A DNA stretch of 64,000 nt from the NCBI GenBank assembly GCA_963719285.1, contig CAVRBO010000001.1, positions 744,001 to 808,000 of the forward strand, in the 5' to 3' direction. Shown here piece by piece: positions 26,824 through 37,160 of the stretch; within the stretch, counting starts at the first letter, position 1; each line of letters opens with the position of its first letter. The translations under genes were made by a program, and so were the position numbers. The notes beneath the pieces were generated by a model that saw only the letters and a list, made by a program, of their open reading frames with translations, did not search any database and was not told where the DNA came from. Source of the DNA: C-114 sp963719285 (GTDB taxonomy: Bacteria > Chloroflexota > Limnocylindria > Limnocylindrales > CSP1-4).

Positions 26824-27912
26824 ATGAGCGCACGGACCGTCGCCGTCGCCGCCGTCAGGCCCTTCTCGGACCGGAGCCCGGTGTCGCGCGCGTACCGCAA
26901 GTTCCTGGGACGGGCGTCCGTGACCCTGTTCGCGACGATCGTCATCACCGGCTACCTGCTGCCGCTGCTGTACATGGCGACGACCGCGTTCCAGCAACCG
27001 AGCCAGCTCTCGACGCCCGGCGCCCCGGTCTGGCCCGCCGCTCCCAGGACCGGGATGTTCGAAGGGCAGCCGTACGACATCTACTCCGTGCCGATCGACG
27101 GCACGGTCCGGGACCTGATGCTCGTCGAGCCCGGCCGCGAGTCGAGCGTGTTCGTCGACCCGGCGGACCCGACCGCCACGAAGATCGAATGGCAGGGTCG
27201 CTGGCGGACGCTCACCCAGGCCTGGACGTTCTCGCCGCTGGTGGCCAACTTCACGACCGTCTGGGACCAGCTCAATTTCCCGAGATTGCTGTTCAACACC
27301 ATCGCGATCGCCGGGTTGAGCACTCTCGGGGCGGTCTTCTCGTCACTCCTGGTCGGCTACGGATTCGCCCGCTTCCGCTTCCCCGGCAAGAACGTCCTGT
27401 TCATCATCCTGATCGCGACGATCATCCTGCCGTTCCAGGTGACCCTCCTGCCGACGTACGTGATCTTCACCAAGCTCGGCTGGAACGGGACGTGGCTGCC
27501 ATTGATCATCCCCCACTTCTTCGCCAACGCGTACAACGTCTTCCTGCTGCGCCAGTACTTCCTGTCGATCCCGCGGGATCTCGACGAGGCCGCGATGATC
27601 GACGGCGCCGGGCCGTTCCGGATCCTCCGGTCGGTCATCGTCCCGCTGTCGCTGCCGGCGATCACGGCCGTCGCGCTGTTCCACTTCTTCTTCGCCTGGA
27701 ACGACTTCTTCGTCCCGCTCCTGTACCTCGCGAACAAGCCGGAGCTCCAGCCGCTGTCGATCGGCATCCAGCAATACAACGCGCTCTTCGCGACGCAGCC
27801 CACGCTCATCCAGGCGGCCTCGCTCATGACGATGGTCGTGCCGGTCGTCGTGTTCTTCCTGGCCCAGCGCCAGTTCATGCGCGGCGTCGTACTCACCGGG
27901 GTCGAGAAGTGA
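26824..27912 (+). CDS. Carbohydrate ABC transporter permease (MalG-like)
   Basis: 362 residues, longer than the usual 280. After the first helix (TIVITGYLLPLLYMATTAF) there is an outside insert of about 90 residues (about 57-145: GQPYDIYSVPIDGTVRDLML ... DPTATKIEWQGRWRTLTQAW) before the second helix. The remaining helices follow the MalG plan, with the EAA loop DLDEAAMIDGAGPFRILRSV. Its stop overlaps the GH116 start as GTGA, tying import and hydrolysis together. Confidence 0.92.
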   Translation: MSARTVAVAAVRPFSDRSPVSRAYRKFLGRASVTLFATIVITGYLLPLLYMATTAFQQPSQLSTPGAPVWPAAPRTGMFEGQPYDIYSVPIDGTVRDLMLVEPGRESSVFVDPADPTATKIEWQGRWRTLTQAWTFSPLVANFTTVWDQLNFPRLLFNTIAIAGLSTLGAVFSSLLVGYGFARFRFPGKNVLFIILIATIILPFQVTLLPTYVIFTKLGWNGTWLPLIIPHFFANAYNVFLLRQYFLSIPRDLDEAAMIDGAGPFRILRSVIVPLSLPAITAVALFHFFFAWNDFFVPLLYLANKPELQPLSIGIQQYNALFATQPTLIQAASLMTMVVPVVVFFLAQRQFMRGVVLTGVEK

Positions 27913-30257
27913 CGGTCCAGCCGACGGAAGCCGTGGGCGACGGATCGTGGCCCGCCATCCCCTCGGCCGCCTGGACCCGGCCCCTCGGCCTGCCGGCTCC
28001 GGACGCCGGGCATCCGCGGGTCGACCTGCCGATGATCGACGACGGCCCGTGGGGCGGGGTGCCGATCGGGGGTCTCGGCGCGGGAAGCATCGGCCTGACC
28101 CACCGTGGGGACTTCGCCCGGTGGCACCTGCGCGTCGGCCGGCACCGCTTCCTGCCCGTCGCGGCCGATGGGTTCGCCCTGTTCGTCGGCACCCCGGAGG
28201 GGCGCTGGGCGCATCCGCTGGCGGTGGGCAGCGCGCCCACCCTGCCCGCGTTCGGCCCGGCCCTCCCCGAGGGAAGCGGCACCTACACGGCGCTCTTCCC
28301 GCGGGCCTGGTCGACCTACGACGGGCTGCCAGTCCCGGTCCGAGCCGTGTGCGAGCAGCTCTCGCCGGTGTTCCCGGGCGACGAGGCCGCAAACTCGCTG
28401 CCCGTCGGCCTGTTCCGCTGGACGGTCGAGAACACCGGATCGGCCCGGGCCACGGTCGGCCTCCTGTTCACGTTCCGCGACCCGCGTGGCGAAGAGTCGG
28501 GGGAGACGCCCGCCGCGGGCGCCTGGTCCGAGATCGTCCGACGCGCCGGGAGCGCCGGGGTCCTCCTCCACGGCGCTCCCGGCACACCGGCTGAACTCGG
28601 CGGCACGCTGGCGATCGGGGTCGAGACGGCCGACGATCTCGACATCCGGGTCCGGACCCGGTTCGACGCCGACACGGGCGCCGACGCCTGGGCGGAATTC
28701 GGCGCCGACGGCCGCCTGCGCAACCGCGACGACCGCCGGACCACGGCCGCCGGCGACACGCTGGCCGTGGCCGTCTCGGCGACCGTCGATCTCGAGCCCG
28801 GCGCCTCGCGGACCATCACGTTCTCACTCGCCTGGGACCTGCCGATCGTCGAGTTCGGGGGCGGGCGACGCTGGCGCAAGCGCTACACCGACGACTGGGG
28901 CACGACCGGTGGGCGCGCGTTCGAGCTGGCCGTCCACGGCCTCCAGCGGGCGCCGGCCTGGCGCAGCGCGATCGAGGCCTGGCAGGGCCCGATCCTGGCC
29001 GACCCGGAACGGCCGGCCTGGTACAAGGCGGCGCTCTTCAACGAGCTCTACTTCCTCGTGGACGGGGGCACGTTCTGGGGGACCGAGCTGGAGCCGCCGG
29101 AGGGAGCCGGAACGGCCCCGCGACACCGGTTCGCCCTGCTCGAGTGCTTCGACTACCCGTTCTACAACACGGTCGACGTGAATTTCTATGCGTCCTTCGC
29201 GCTCCTGGCGCTGTGGCCGGGGCTCGAGCTCGCGAGCCTGCGCGACATCGTGGACGCCGTGCCGGTCGACGACCCGGCGATCGTGACGATCGAATCCGAC
29301 CGCCACCGGGCGATCCGCAAGCGGCCCGCGACGGTCGTCCACGACGTGGGCGGTCCGCCGGAGGACCCGTTCTACCGCCCGAATTTCTACAAGTTCCAGG
29401 ACGTCAACGCGTGGAAGGACCTGGCGCCCAAGCTCGCGCTCCAGGCCTGGCGCGATTTCCGGGCGACCGGCGACCGGGCGGGACTCGAGGCGGGCTGGCC
29501 TGCGATCGAGGACGTGCTGGAGGCGCTCGCCGCCCACGACCTCGACGGCGACGGCCTGCCCGAGCACGACGGCACGCCCGACCAGACCTACGACACGTGG
29601 CCGATGCGCGGCCCGAGCGCCTATGGCGGCTCTCTCTGGCTGGGCGCCCTCCGCGCGGCCGAGGAGATCGGCCGGGAGCTCGGCGAGACGGACCGCTCCG
29701 CGGCCTACGGCGACCGTTTCGAGCGCGGTCAGGCGAGCTTCGAGCGCCGCCTGTGGGCCGGCGACCATTACCGCTACGACGACGGTGGCGGGCCCAGCTC
29801 GGACAGCATCATGGCCGACCAGCTCGCCGGCCAGTGGTACGCCGACGTGACCGGCCTCGGCGACCTCGTCGCGCCCGCCCGGGTGGACGCCGCGCTGCGG
29901 ACGATCCACGCGCGCAACGTGTGCGGCTTCGCCGGCGGTCGGTCGGGGGCGGTCAACGGGACCCGGCCGGACGGCTCGGTGGACCGTTCGAGCGAGCAGT
30001 CCCAGGAGGTCTGGGTGGGCACCGTCTATGCCCTGGCCGCGTTCATGATCGGCCGCGGGCTGACCCAGGAGGGTTGGGAGACCGCCGAGGGCGCCGCCAG
30101 GGTCACCTACGAGCGCGGGCTCTGGTTCCGGACCCCGGAGGCGTACGACGAGCGCGGGAACTACCGGGCCTCGATGTACCTGCGGCCGCTCGCGATCTGG
30201 GCCATCGAGGACGCGCTCGCCAGGGTCCGGGCCCGGGCCGGAGCGGCCGAAGGCTGA
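27909..30257 (+). CDS. GH116-family glycoside hydrolase (beta-glucosidase/glucosylceramidase-like)
   Basis: 782 residues from GTG 27909, overlapping the permease stop; the much longer frame upstream is a shadow of the permease. No signal peptide, so it acts in the cytoplasm. The N-terminal beta domain opens with GVPIGGLGAGSIGLTHRGDF, the GBA2_N hallmark. The (alpha/alpha)6 catalytic domain carries ALLECFDYPFYNTVDVNFY with E412 and DGTPDQTYDTW with D558 (or D562). These align with the nucleophile Glu and acid/base Asp of characterised GH116 enzymes, spaced about 150 residues apart. PSAYGGSLWLGALRAAEEIG and DQLAGQWYADVTGLGD are further family blocks. It would split an imported beta-glucoside or beta-xyloside. 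Confidence 0.9.
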   Translation: MTVQPTEAVGDGSWPAIPSAAWTRPLGLPAPDAGHPRVDLPMIDDGPWGGVPIGGLGAGSIGLTHRGDFARWHLRVGRHRFLPVAADGFALFVGTPEGRWAHPLAVGSAPTLPAFGPALPEGSGTYTALFPRAWSTYDGLPVPVRAVCEQLSPVFPGDEAANSLPVGLFRWTVENTGSARATVGLLFTFRDPRGEESGETPAAGAWSEIVRRAGSAGVLLHGAPGTPAELGGTLAIGVETADDLDIRVRTRFDADTGADAWAEFGADGRLRNRDDRRTTAAGDTLAVAVSATVDLEPGASRTITFSLAWDLPIVEFGGGRRWRKRYTDDWGTTGGRAFELAVHGLQRAPAWRSAIEAWQGPILADPERPAWYKAALFNELYFLVDGGTFWGTELEPPEGAGTAPRHRFALLECFDYPFYNTVDVNFYASFALLALWPGLELASLRDIVDAVPVDDPAIVTIESDRHRAIRKRPATVVHDVGGPPEDPFYRPNFYKFQDVNAWKDLAPKLALQAWRDFRATGDRAGLEAGWPAIEDVLEALAAHDLDGDGLPEHDGTPDQTYDTWPMRGPSAYGGSLWLGALRAAEEIGRELGETDRSAAYGDRFERGQASFERRLWAGDHYRYDDGGGPSSDSIMADQLAGQWYADVTGLGDLVAPARVDAALRTIHARNVCGFAGGRSGAVNGTRPDGSVDRSSEQSQEVWVGTVYALAAFMIGRGLTQEGWETAEGAARVTYERGLWFRTPEAYDERGNYRASMYLRPLAIWAIEDALARVRARAGAAEG

Positions 30258-30260
30258 GCC

Positions 30261-31511
30261 TCAGGCCTGGTTCCGGGCGACGAACCGGCCGATGCGCCGG
30301 AGCGCCTCCTCCAGGCCCTCGTACGACGTCGCGTAGCAGGCCCGGACATGGCCCTCACCGGACGGTCCGAACGCGCCCCCGGGCACGACCGCGACGTGTT
30401 CCTCGGCGAGCAGGCGCTGCGCGAACGTCTCGCTGTCGAGGCCGGTCCGCCGGGTCACTTGCGGGAACGCGTAGAACGCCCCGCGCGGCTCGAACGTGGC
30501 CAATCCCATCGCGTTGAAGCCGTCGACGACCAGGCGGCGGCGGCGGTCGTACTCGGCGACCATGACCGCGACATCGCGCTCGCCGTCCGTCAGCGCCCGG
30601 AGCGCGGCATCCTGGGCCGTGGTGGGGGCGGACATGATGCCGTACTGGTGGACCTTGACGATCCCCTCCAGGATCCCGGCGGGAGCGCACAACCAGCCCA
30701 CCCGCCAGCCGGTCATCGCGTAGGCCTTCGAGAAGCCGCCCATGAGGATCGTCCGCTCCCGCATCCCGGGCAGCGCGCTCATCGCCCGGTGCTCGTAGGT
30801 GCCGTAGGCGAGGCGGTCGTAGATCTCGTCGCTGTACACGAGCAGGTCGTGGCGGACGGCGATCGCGGCCAGTTCGTCCTGGACCGTCGCCGGCAGGACC
30901 GCCCCGGTCGGGTTGCACGGGTAGCCCAGGAAGAGGGCCTTCGTTCGGGGCGTGACGGCCGCCTCCACAGCCGCGGGGTCGAGCGCGAAGTCGTCCTCGA
31001 GCCTGGTCGCGACGTGACGGACGACGCCGCCGGAGAACGTGACGGCCGGCACGTAGGACACGTACGAGGGCTCGTGGACGATCACCTCGTCGCCCGGATC
31101 GCAGGTGGCCCGGAGCGCCAGGTCCACGGCCTCGGACGCGCCGACCGTGATGAGGATCTCGGTAGCCGGGTCGTAGCGGACGCCGTAGAGCCGGTCGAGG
31201 TGCGCGGACAGCGCCCGCCGGAGCTCGATCGTGCCGTAATTCGAGGTGTAATGGGTCCGCCCGCGGCGGAGGCTGTCGATGCCGGCCTGGACGATGTGCT
31301 CGGGCGTGTCGAAGTCCGGCTCGCCGACACCCAGGCTGATGACGTCGTCCATCGTGGCCAGGATGTCGAAGAAGCGCCGGATCCCCGACGGCGGCACCTC
31401 CCGGACGCGCCGGCTCAGGGCCCGCTCGGCGAGCGGCGGACGTGCGTCCGCCGTATCCGACCCGGTGCCCGTGCCGCTGGATCCGGGATGCTGGGCGGGC
31501 TCGGTGGTCAC
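30261..31511 (-). CDS. Class I/II PLP aminotransferase
   Basis: 416 residues from GTG 31511; residues before that in the open frame are Arg/Pro-rich and unlikely. Fold-type I aminotransferase of the PatA/AspC-like group: SLGVGEPDFDTPEHI, YTSNYGTIELRRALSAHL, the PLP-contacting YPCNPTGAV and DEIYDRL, and Schiff-base K262 in GGFSKAYAMTGWRVGW; the C-terminal Arg is in GHVRACYATS. It transfers amino groups between amino acids and 2-oxo acids; the exact substrate is open. It converges on the GH116 gene with 3 bp between stops. The start codon lies at the end of an inverted repeat. Confidence 0.92.
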   Translation of the reverse strand: MTTEPAQHPGSSGTGTGSDTADARPPLAERALSRRVREVPPSGIRRFFDILATMDDVISLGVGEPDFDTPEHIVQAGIDSLRRGRTHYTSNYGTIELRRALSAHLDRLYGVRYDPATEILITVGASEAVDLALRATCDPGDEVIVHEPSYVSYVPAVTFSGGVVRHVATRLEDDFALDPAAVEAAVTPRTKALFLGYPCNPTGAVLPATVQDELAAIAVRHDLLVYSDEIYDRLAYGTYEHRAMSALPGMRERTILMGGFSKAYAMTGWRVGWLCAPAGILEGIVKVHQYGIMSAPTTAQDAALRALTDGERDVAVMVAEYDRRRRLVVDGFNAMGLATFEPRGAFYAFPQVTRRTGLDSETFAQRLLAEEHVAVVPGGAFGPSGEGHVRACYATSYEGLEEALRRIGRFVARNQA

Positions 31512-31529
31512 CCTGTCAGGGTACAGGGT
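31510..31529 (-). repeat. Inverted repeat masking the aminotransferase start
   Basis: ACCCTGT and ACAGGGT (7-bp arms, 6-nt spacer) end exactly at the GTG 31511 start codon. On the transcript the stem would take up the ACAGGG that could serve as ribosome site. It may be an operator or a translation-limiting hairpin; no direct evidence for either. Confidence 0.35.
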
Positions 31530-31539
31530 GAACCCGCGG

Positions 31540-32340
31540 TCACGCGTTCGTGGCCGCTTCGAGCACCTCCGGGACCTGGGCGGCTTCGACGTGCGCCTCC
31601 GACATGGACGGGGCGGAGGCGGTCTCCTGGACAAACGACGGATGTCCCTCCGCGAGCGCCCGGAGATTGAGCATCTGGCGCCGGATCATCACGAAGACGC
31701 CGAATCCCAGGACGGCCCCCATGACCCGAGGACCGGGCCCGATCGCGCCGTCGTAGCGCACGCGGACGCGCTCGATGAGCCGGGTCCTGCCCTCCCCGAT
31801 CGGATCGAGGATCATCGCCCACGAGACCTTGAACTCGCGCGGCGTCGTCTGGAGCATCGCGCCCGAGAAGCGCAGGCCGGGCGTCACGCCCGCTTCGGCC
31901 GGCAGCCGCCAGGAGGTCCCGCGCTGGCGATCCGCGAGCGCCGTGTCCGTGTACATGACGAGGGCGTGGCTCGGTTCGACCACGAGCGCCTCGAACCCAC
32001 CCTTCGGGTCGGTCGGCACGATGTCGCCGACCTCGAGATGCTGCCACTCCGGGTCGATCTCGAGCGCGCTGCGGCCCTTCATGTCCATCCGGTCGTAGCT
32101 GTACCAGCCGCCGCGCCCGTAGCCCATCTGGACGAGCCACGGCCAGATCGCGCCGGGAGGTGCGTCGATGGCGATGCTCCGGGTGATGACGCCGGTCGCC
32201 TCGGGGACGAGATCGTCGCCGGGCAACGGTCGCGTCGCGTCGGCCGGGTCGACCCCCCAGGTTCGATAGGTCCGGACAGCCCTGGCGCCGGCAAGGCTCG
32301 CGAGCCCGATCCCGGCACCGATGATGATGGTCTTTCGCAT
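31540..32340 (-). CDS. SRPBCC-family protein with N-terminal membrane segment
   Basis: 266 residues. A hydrophobic N-terminus (TIIIGAGIGLASLAGARAV) may be a signal anchor. A START/Bet v1-type domain follows from about residue 50 (RSIAIDAPPGAIWPWLVQMG ... GRGGWYSYDRMDM ... EFKVSWAMILDPIGEGRTRL) and a second hydrophobic stretch MGAVLGFGVFVMIRRQML comes near the end. Members of this group bind hydrophobic ligands in a cavity; function is otherwise unknown. Only 28 bp separate it from the aminotransferase start. Confidence 0.75.
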   Translation of the reverse strand: MRKTIIIGAGIGLASLAGARAVRTYRTWGVDPADATRPLPGDDLVPEATGVITRSIAIDAPPGAIWPWLVQMGYGRGGWYSYDRMDMKGRSALEIDPEWQHLEVGDIVPTDPKGGFEALVVEPSHALVMYTDTALADRQRGTSWRLPAEAGVTPGLRFSGAMLQTTPREFKVSWAMILDPIGEGRTRLIERVRVRYDGAIGPGPRVMGAVLGFGVFVMIRRQMLNLRALAEGHPSFVQETASAPSMSEAHVEAAQVPEVLEAATNA

Positions 32341-32436
32341 GGGTTCACCTCCACGCTGGATGCTGCGCCCTGGGCGGTCGCGTGGCGAGTGCCGAAGGTC
32401 CCCTCGCGGTGTTCCCGACAGCGCCGGGTCGCTCCG

Positions 32437-34020
<1,584 letters not shown>

Positions 34021-34037
34021 GGTCGAGCGCTCGCCCA

Positions 34038-34328
34038 CTACTCGCCGATGATGGCCGGCACGATGATGAAATCGCCGTCGCGGGCCGGAGCGTTCGCGAG
34101 CGCCTCGTCCGGGCTGAACGACGGGCGCACGACGTCCTCGCGCAGGATGTTCTCGAGCTCGATCGTCTGCGCCGTCGGCGGGATGGCCTCGGTGTCCAGC
34201 TCGGCCAGCTTGGCGTACTGGTCGAGGATGTGGTTGAGCTGCCCCTCGAGGCGGGCGAGCTCGTCGTCGCTCAGCCCGAGGCGGGCCAGGTGGGCGACGT
34301 GGGCGACGTCGTCGCGGGTGAGTCCCAT
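34038..34328 (-). CDS. gatC: Asp-tRNA(Asn)/Glu-tRNA(Gln) amidotransferase subunit C
   Basis: 96 residues, the normal size. Family pattern: VAHVAHLARLGLSDDELARL, then a central linker that wraps GatA, and the ending VRPSFSPDEALANAPARDGD with FIIVPAIIGE. It stabilises the GatA-GatB complex. First gene of a gatC-gatA pair, divergent from the unknown unit at 34.5 kb. Confidence 0.96.
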   Translation of the reverse strand: MGLTRDDVAHVAHLARLGLSDDELARLEGQLNHILDQYAKLAELDTEAIPPTAQTIELENILREDVVRPSFSPDEALANAPARDGDFIIVPAIIGE

Positions 34329-34465
34329 GGCCCGATGATAGCCGCCGGGCCGGGCGGGGCGCCGGCCTCGTCATCTGACCGTAGACCGACCGGGACGATG
34401 GGACTACGTGCGGACCCGCCAACAGGGGATTTCCACCGACCGCACGGGCTGCCATCCTCGACCCG

Positions 34466-34846
34466 ATGTTCAAGTTCTGGTCCCGGAAGCCCCTTGACGA
34501 GCCCGTCAGCCCGCCGGCCATCGAGGCGGTGGCCGATCCCGTCGCACCGGTGGTGGACGAGGCCCGCGCGGACGTCGAGCTGACGGTCCCCCGCGCCCGG
34601 CTCGACGGCTTCGCGGCCGCCCTCGTGGGCGAGCACGGCCTGGGTGTCGGCCCGGTCTCACCCGATCGGCTCACAGCCGCCTTCAACGGCGCCATCGGCC
34701 GGGCGGGCGGCACGGGTTCGGCGTCGGTCAGCCGGAGCCCCGCCGGTGTCTACACCCCCGAGTACTGGCGCTTCCGCATCGAGGCCGCCGACACGATCGC
34801 CCAGGGCGTCCTCGCCCGGGCCGGCCAGAGCGGGCGGGTCGCGTGA
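34466..34846 (+). CDS. Hypothetical protein
   Basis: 126 residues. It begins MFKFWSRKP, then a Pro/Ala/Val-rich low-complexity part (about 10-40) and a likely folded part from RLDGFAAALVGEHGLGVGP to the end, including TPEYWRFRIEAADTIAQGVL. No membrane segment and no family I recognise. Its stop overlaps the next gene as GTGA, so the two are translated together. Confidence 0.6.
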   Translation: MFKFWSRKPLDEPVSPPAIEAVADPVAPVVDEARADVELTVPRARLDGFAAALVGEHGLGVGPVSPDRLTAAFNGAIGRAGGTGSASVSRSPAGVYTPEYWRFRIEAADTIAQGVLARAGQSGRVA

Positions 34847-35346
34847 CGGACGCCGTCTGCCTCCAGTGCGGCACGCGCGCCCGGAACCTGAAGAGCACGT
34901 TCTGCGGCCGCTGCGGCCTGCCCTACGGCGCTCCTCCCCGGTCCGAGGGCGATCTCGCCGCCTGTCACATCTGCTACCAGACGACGGGCGAGGACGGCAA
35001 GCTCGACAGCCTGGATGTGCGCGGCCTGCGGGTCGACCTCCAGCGCCATCTCGGCGAGCACGATCGCCACTCCGTGGGCGACGACGACTACCTCGAATCG
35101 CTGCGCGAGGGCGACCGGATCCGGATCGGGCGCTGGACGGCGTCGTTCGACGTGGTCCGCCGCTATCTCGTGACCGGCGCGGTCGAGGGCGGCCGGCGCC
35201 GCACGTTCGAGCACAACATGATCGTCACGGCGATGACCCAGCTCCGCCGCTTCGGCACCGACGCGGACATCATGGGCGACCAGCCCGAGTGGCAAGCGTC
35301 ACGTGAGGCGGTCAGCACGCTGATGGAGCGCTACCACCGCTCGTAG
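34843..35346 (+). CDS. Zinc-ribbon hypothetical protein
   Basis: 167 residues from GTG 34843. The N-terminus has two CxxC knuckles (CLQCGT and CGRCGL, about residues 6-26) forming a zinc ribbon, followed by a further Cys-x-x-Cys (CHICYQTTGEDGKLDSL). The rest is a charged alpha/beta domain with RVDLQRHLGEHDRHSVGDDD and TFEHNMIVTAMTQLRRFG. No recognised family. Coupling to the preceding gene suggests a shared task. The ribbon suggests nucleic-acid or protein contact, but that is only a guess. Confidence 0.65.
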   Translation: MTDAVCLQCGTRARNLKSTFCGRCGLPYGAPPRSEGDLAACHICYQTTGEDGKLDSLDVRGLRVDLQRHLGEHDRHSVGDDDYLESLREGDRIRIGRWTASFDVVRRYLVTGAVEGGRRRTFEHNMIVTAMTQLRRFGTDADIMGDQPEWQASREAVSTLMERYHRS

Positions 35347-35397
35347 GTCGGGCGAAGCCACGGTCGCGGACGCGGCGTAGTCCCGTCGGGAGCGTGC

Positions 35398-36393
35398 CTA
35401 GCCGGTCACCAGGACTGCTGTCGCCTCGAGCTCACCCGCCGCCAGTCGTCCGAGCGCGCCGTTGCCCTGGTCCAGCGGGAACGTCTGGATCGCCGTCCGG
35501 ATCGGGATCGCGGCGGCGAGCTCGAGGAACTCCCGAGCGTCCGCCCTGGTGAAGTTGGCGACGCTCCGCAGGCCGCGTTCGGGCCACAGGAGGTCGTACG
35601 AGAACTCCGGGATCCGGTCGAGGTGGATCGCGTTGATGGCCACGGTCCCGCCACGGGCCACGTCCCTGAGGGCCGCTACCACCACGTCGCCCGACGGGGC
35701 GAAGGTGACGGCGGCATCCAGGGTCGGCGCCGGCTCGTCGTAGCCGGCGGCGGACGCCGCCCCGAAGTCGAGCGCCCGCTGCCGCTCGCGCGCGGATCGG
35801 GTCCGGACGTGGACCTCGCAGCCCCAGGCGCGAGCCACCTGGAGCGCGAGGAGGGCGGACGCGCCGAAGCCGAACAGCCCAAGCCGACCACCGGGCTCGA
35901 TCCCCGACAGCTTGAGCGACCGATAGCCGATCACGCCGCCGCACAGGAGGGGTGCCACCGCGAGGTCGTCGAAGGCATCCGGAAGTCGAAGGGCGAAGGC
36001 GGCTCGGACCGCGACCCTGGTGGCATAGCCGCCGTCGCGATCCCACCCGGTGAACGCGGCATCCGGGCACAGGTTCTCGCGACCGGTCAAGCACATGGTG
36101 CAGACGCCACAGGCGGAACCGAGCCACGCCACCCCGGCCCGCTCACCCGCCTGCCAGTCGATCACGGCCGAACCGACCCGTTCCACCCGACCGACCGCCT
36201 GGTGTCCCGGCACGATGGGAGATCGGCGAGCCGGCAGGTCGCCCTCCACGATCTGGAGGTCGGTCCGACACACGGCGCACGCAGCCACTCGGATGACGAT
36301 CTCATCCGCCGCCGGCTCGGGATCGGCGAGCTCGAGGAGCTGCAGGGGTGACGTCGCTATCGGAGCCGGCCGCGGAAGTCGGAGCGCGAGCAT
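35398..36393 (-). CDS. Zinc-dependent alcohol dehydrogenase
   Basis: 331 residues of the medium-chain dehydrogenase family. Catalytic zinc ligands: Cys in AACAVCRTDLQ and His in PGHQAVG, where the usual GHE has Gln in place of Glu. Four structural-zinc cysteines appear in CGVCTMCLTGRENLC. The Rossmann nucleotide site is LGLFGFGASALLALQVARAW. The closest type is the AdhA/AdhP-like group. It reads toward the unknown unit and lies just upstream (divergently) of the stress island, so it may belong to the same hypoxia/stress response. Confidence 0.88.
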   Translation of the reverse strand: MLALRLPRPAPIATSPLQLLELADPEPAADEIVIRVAACAVCRTDLQIVEGDLPARRSPIVPGHQAVGRVERVGSAVIDWQAGERAGVAWLGSACGVCTMCLTGRENLCPDAAFTGWDRDGGYATRVAVRAAFALRLPDAFDDLAVAPLLCGGVIGYRSLKLSGIEPGGRLGLFGFGASALLALQVARAWGCEVHVRTRSARERQRALDFGAASAAGYDEPAPTLDAAVTFAPSGDVVVAALRDVARGGTVAINAIHLDRIPEFSYDLLWPERGLRSVANFTRADAREFLELAAAIPIRTAIQTFPLDQGNGALGRLAAGELEATAVLVTG

Positions 36394-36586
36394 CCGTTGA
36401 CCCTACCGTATGTCCCGCTCCACGGGTCGTGCGCTCACCGGCATCGGGCTGGAGGCGGTCGTCGCAGACCGGCGGCGTCGTCGTGGGTCAGGCCGTTCGG
36501 CACCACGAGTCGGCGCCAAATGGCGGCTGCGCTCGGCGTGCGGCGGGACGACGCTATGCCTGGGACGACCGTAGGAGGTTCTGCCC

Positions 36587-37156
36587 ATGATCGAGCCGAC
36601 GACCCTGGTTTGGATCGACGCACGCGAGGCGGTCATCGTGCGTTGGCAGGGCGACGCCTTCGACGTCGAGCGGCTGGAGTCGGGCGTGCCTGCCCATCAC
36701 CGGGCGACCGGCCACGTCCGCCACGATCCCACCGTCCGTCACGGTGGCGGTGGGCCGGCGCAGACCGCCGATGAACCGCGCCGGATCGAACACCTTGCCC
36801 GGTTCATCGACCGCGTCTCCGTACGACTGCCCACGGCCGACGCCCTCCTGCTCATCGGCCCCGGAACGGTCCGCGAGCGGCTCGCGCGTCATGTCCGCGC
36901 GGCGGACGATCAACACGGCCGCACCCGGCGGATCACCTGCGCCGCATCGCCGCCGCGAACGCTGGCCCAACTTGTCGCGCGACTCCGACATGCGACCGGC
37001 GACGACCCGCCGCGCCGGCGGGCGGGTCCATACCGGCGGGCGGATGGCGATGCACTCGTGCACCGTCACCCGACACGCCAACGGCTGCCCATCCGGCAGT
37101 CGGGCCCGGAAGACTCCGCCCGGGCGATGGCCGCGCCGGACCGGGAAGGAGGGTGA
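36587..37156 (+). CDS. Short WID-motif protein of the stress island
   Basis: 189 residues from ATG 36587 with a good site TAGGAGG. The N-terminus TTLVWIDAREAVIVRWQGDA and later ADALLLIGPGTVRERLARHV follow a pattern I know from short proteins encoded beside universal stress proteins and annotated only as hypothetical or translational-machinery-like. The last 60 residues are Arg/Pro-rich and may be disordered or partly out of frame. A second protein opening the same way lies at 39857. Its stop falls just before the universal stress protein start. Confidence 0.65.
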   Translation: MIEPTTLVWIDAREAVIVRWQGDAFDVERLESGVPAHHRATGHVRHDPTVRHGGGGPAQTADEPRRIEHLARFIDRVSVRLPTADALLLIGPGTVRERLARHVRAADDQHGRTRRITCAASPPRTLAQLVARLRHATGDDPPRRRAGPYRRADGDALVHRHPTRQRLPIRQSGPEDSARAMAAPDREGG

Positions 37157-37160
37157 CGAC

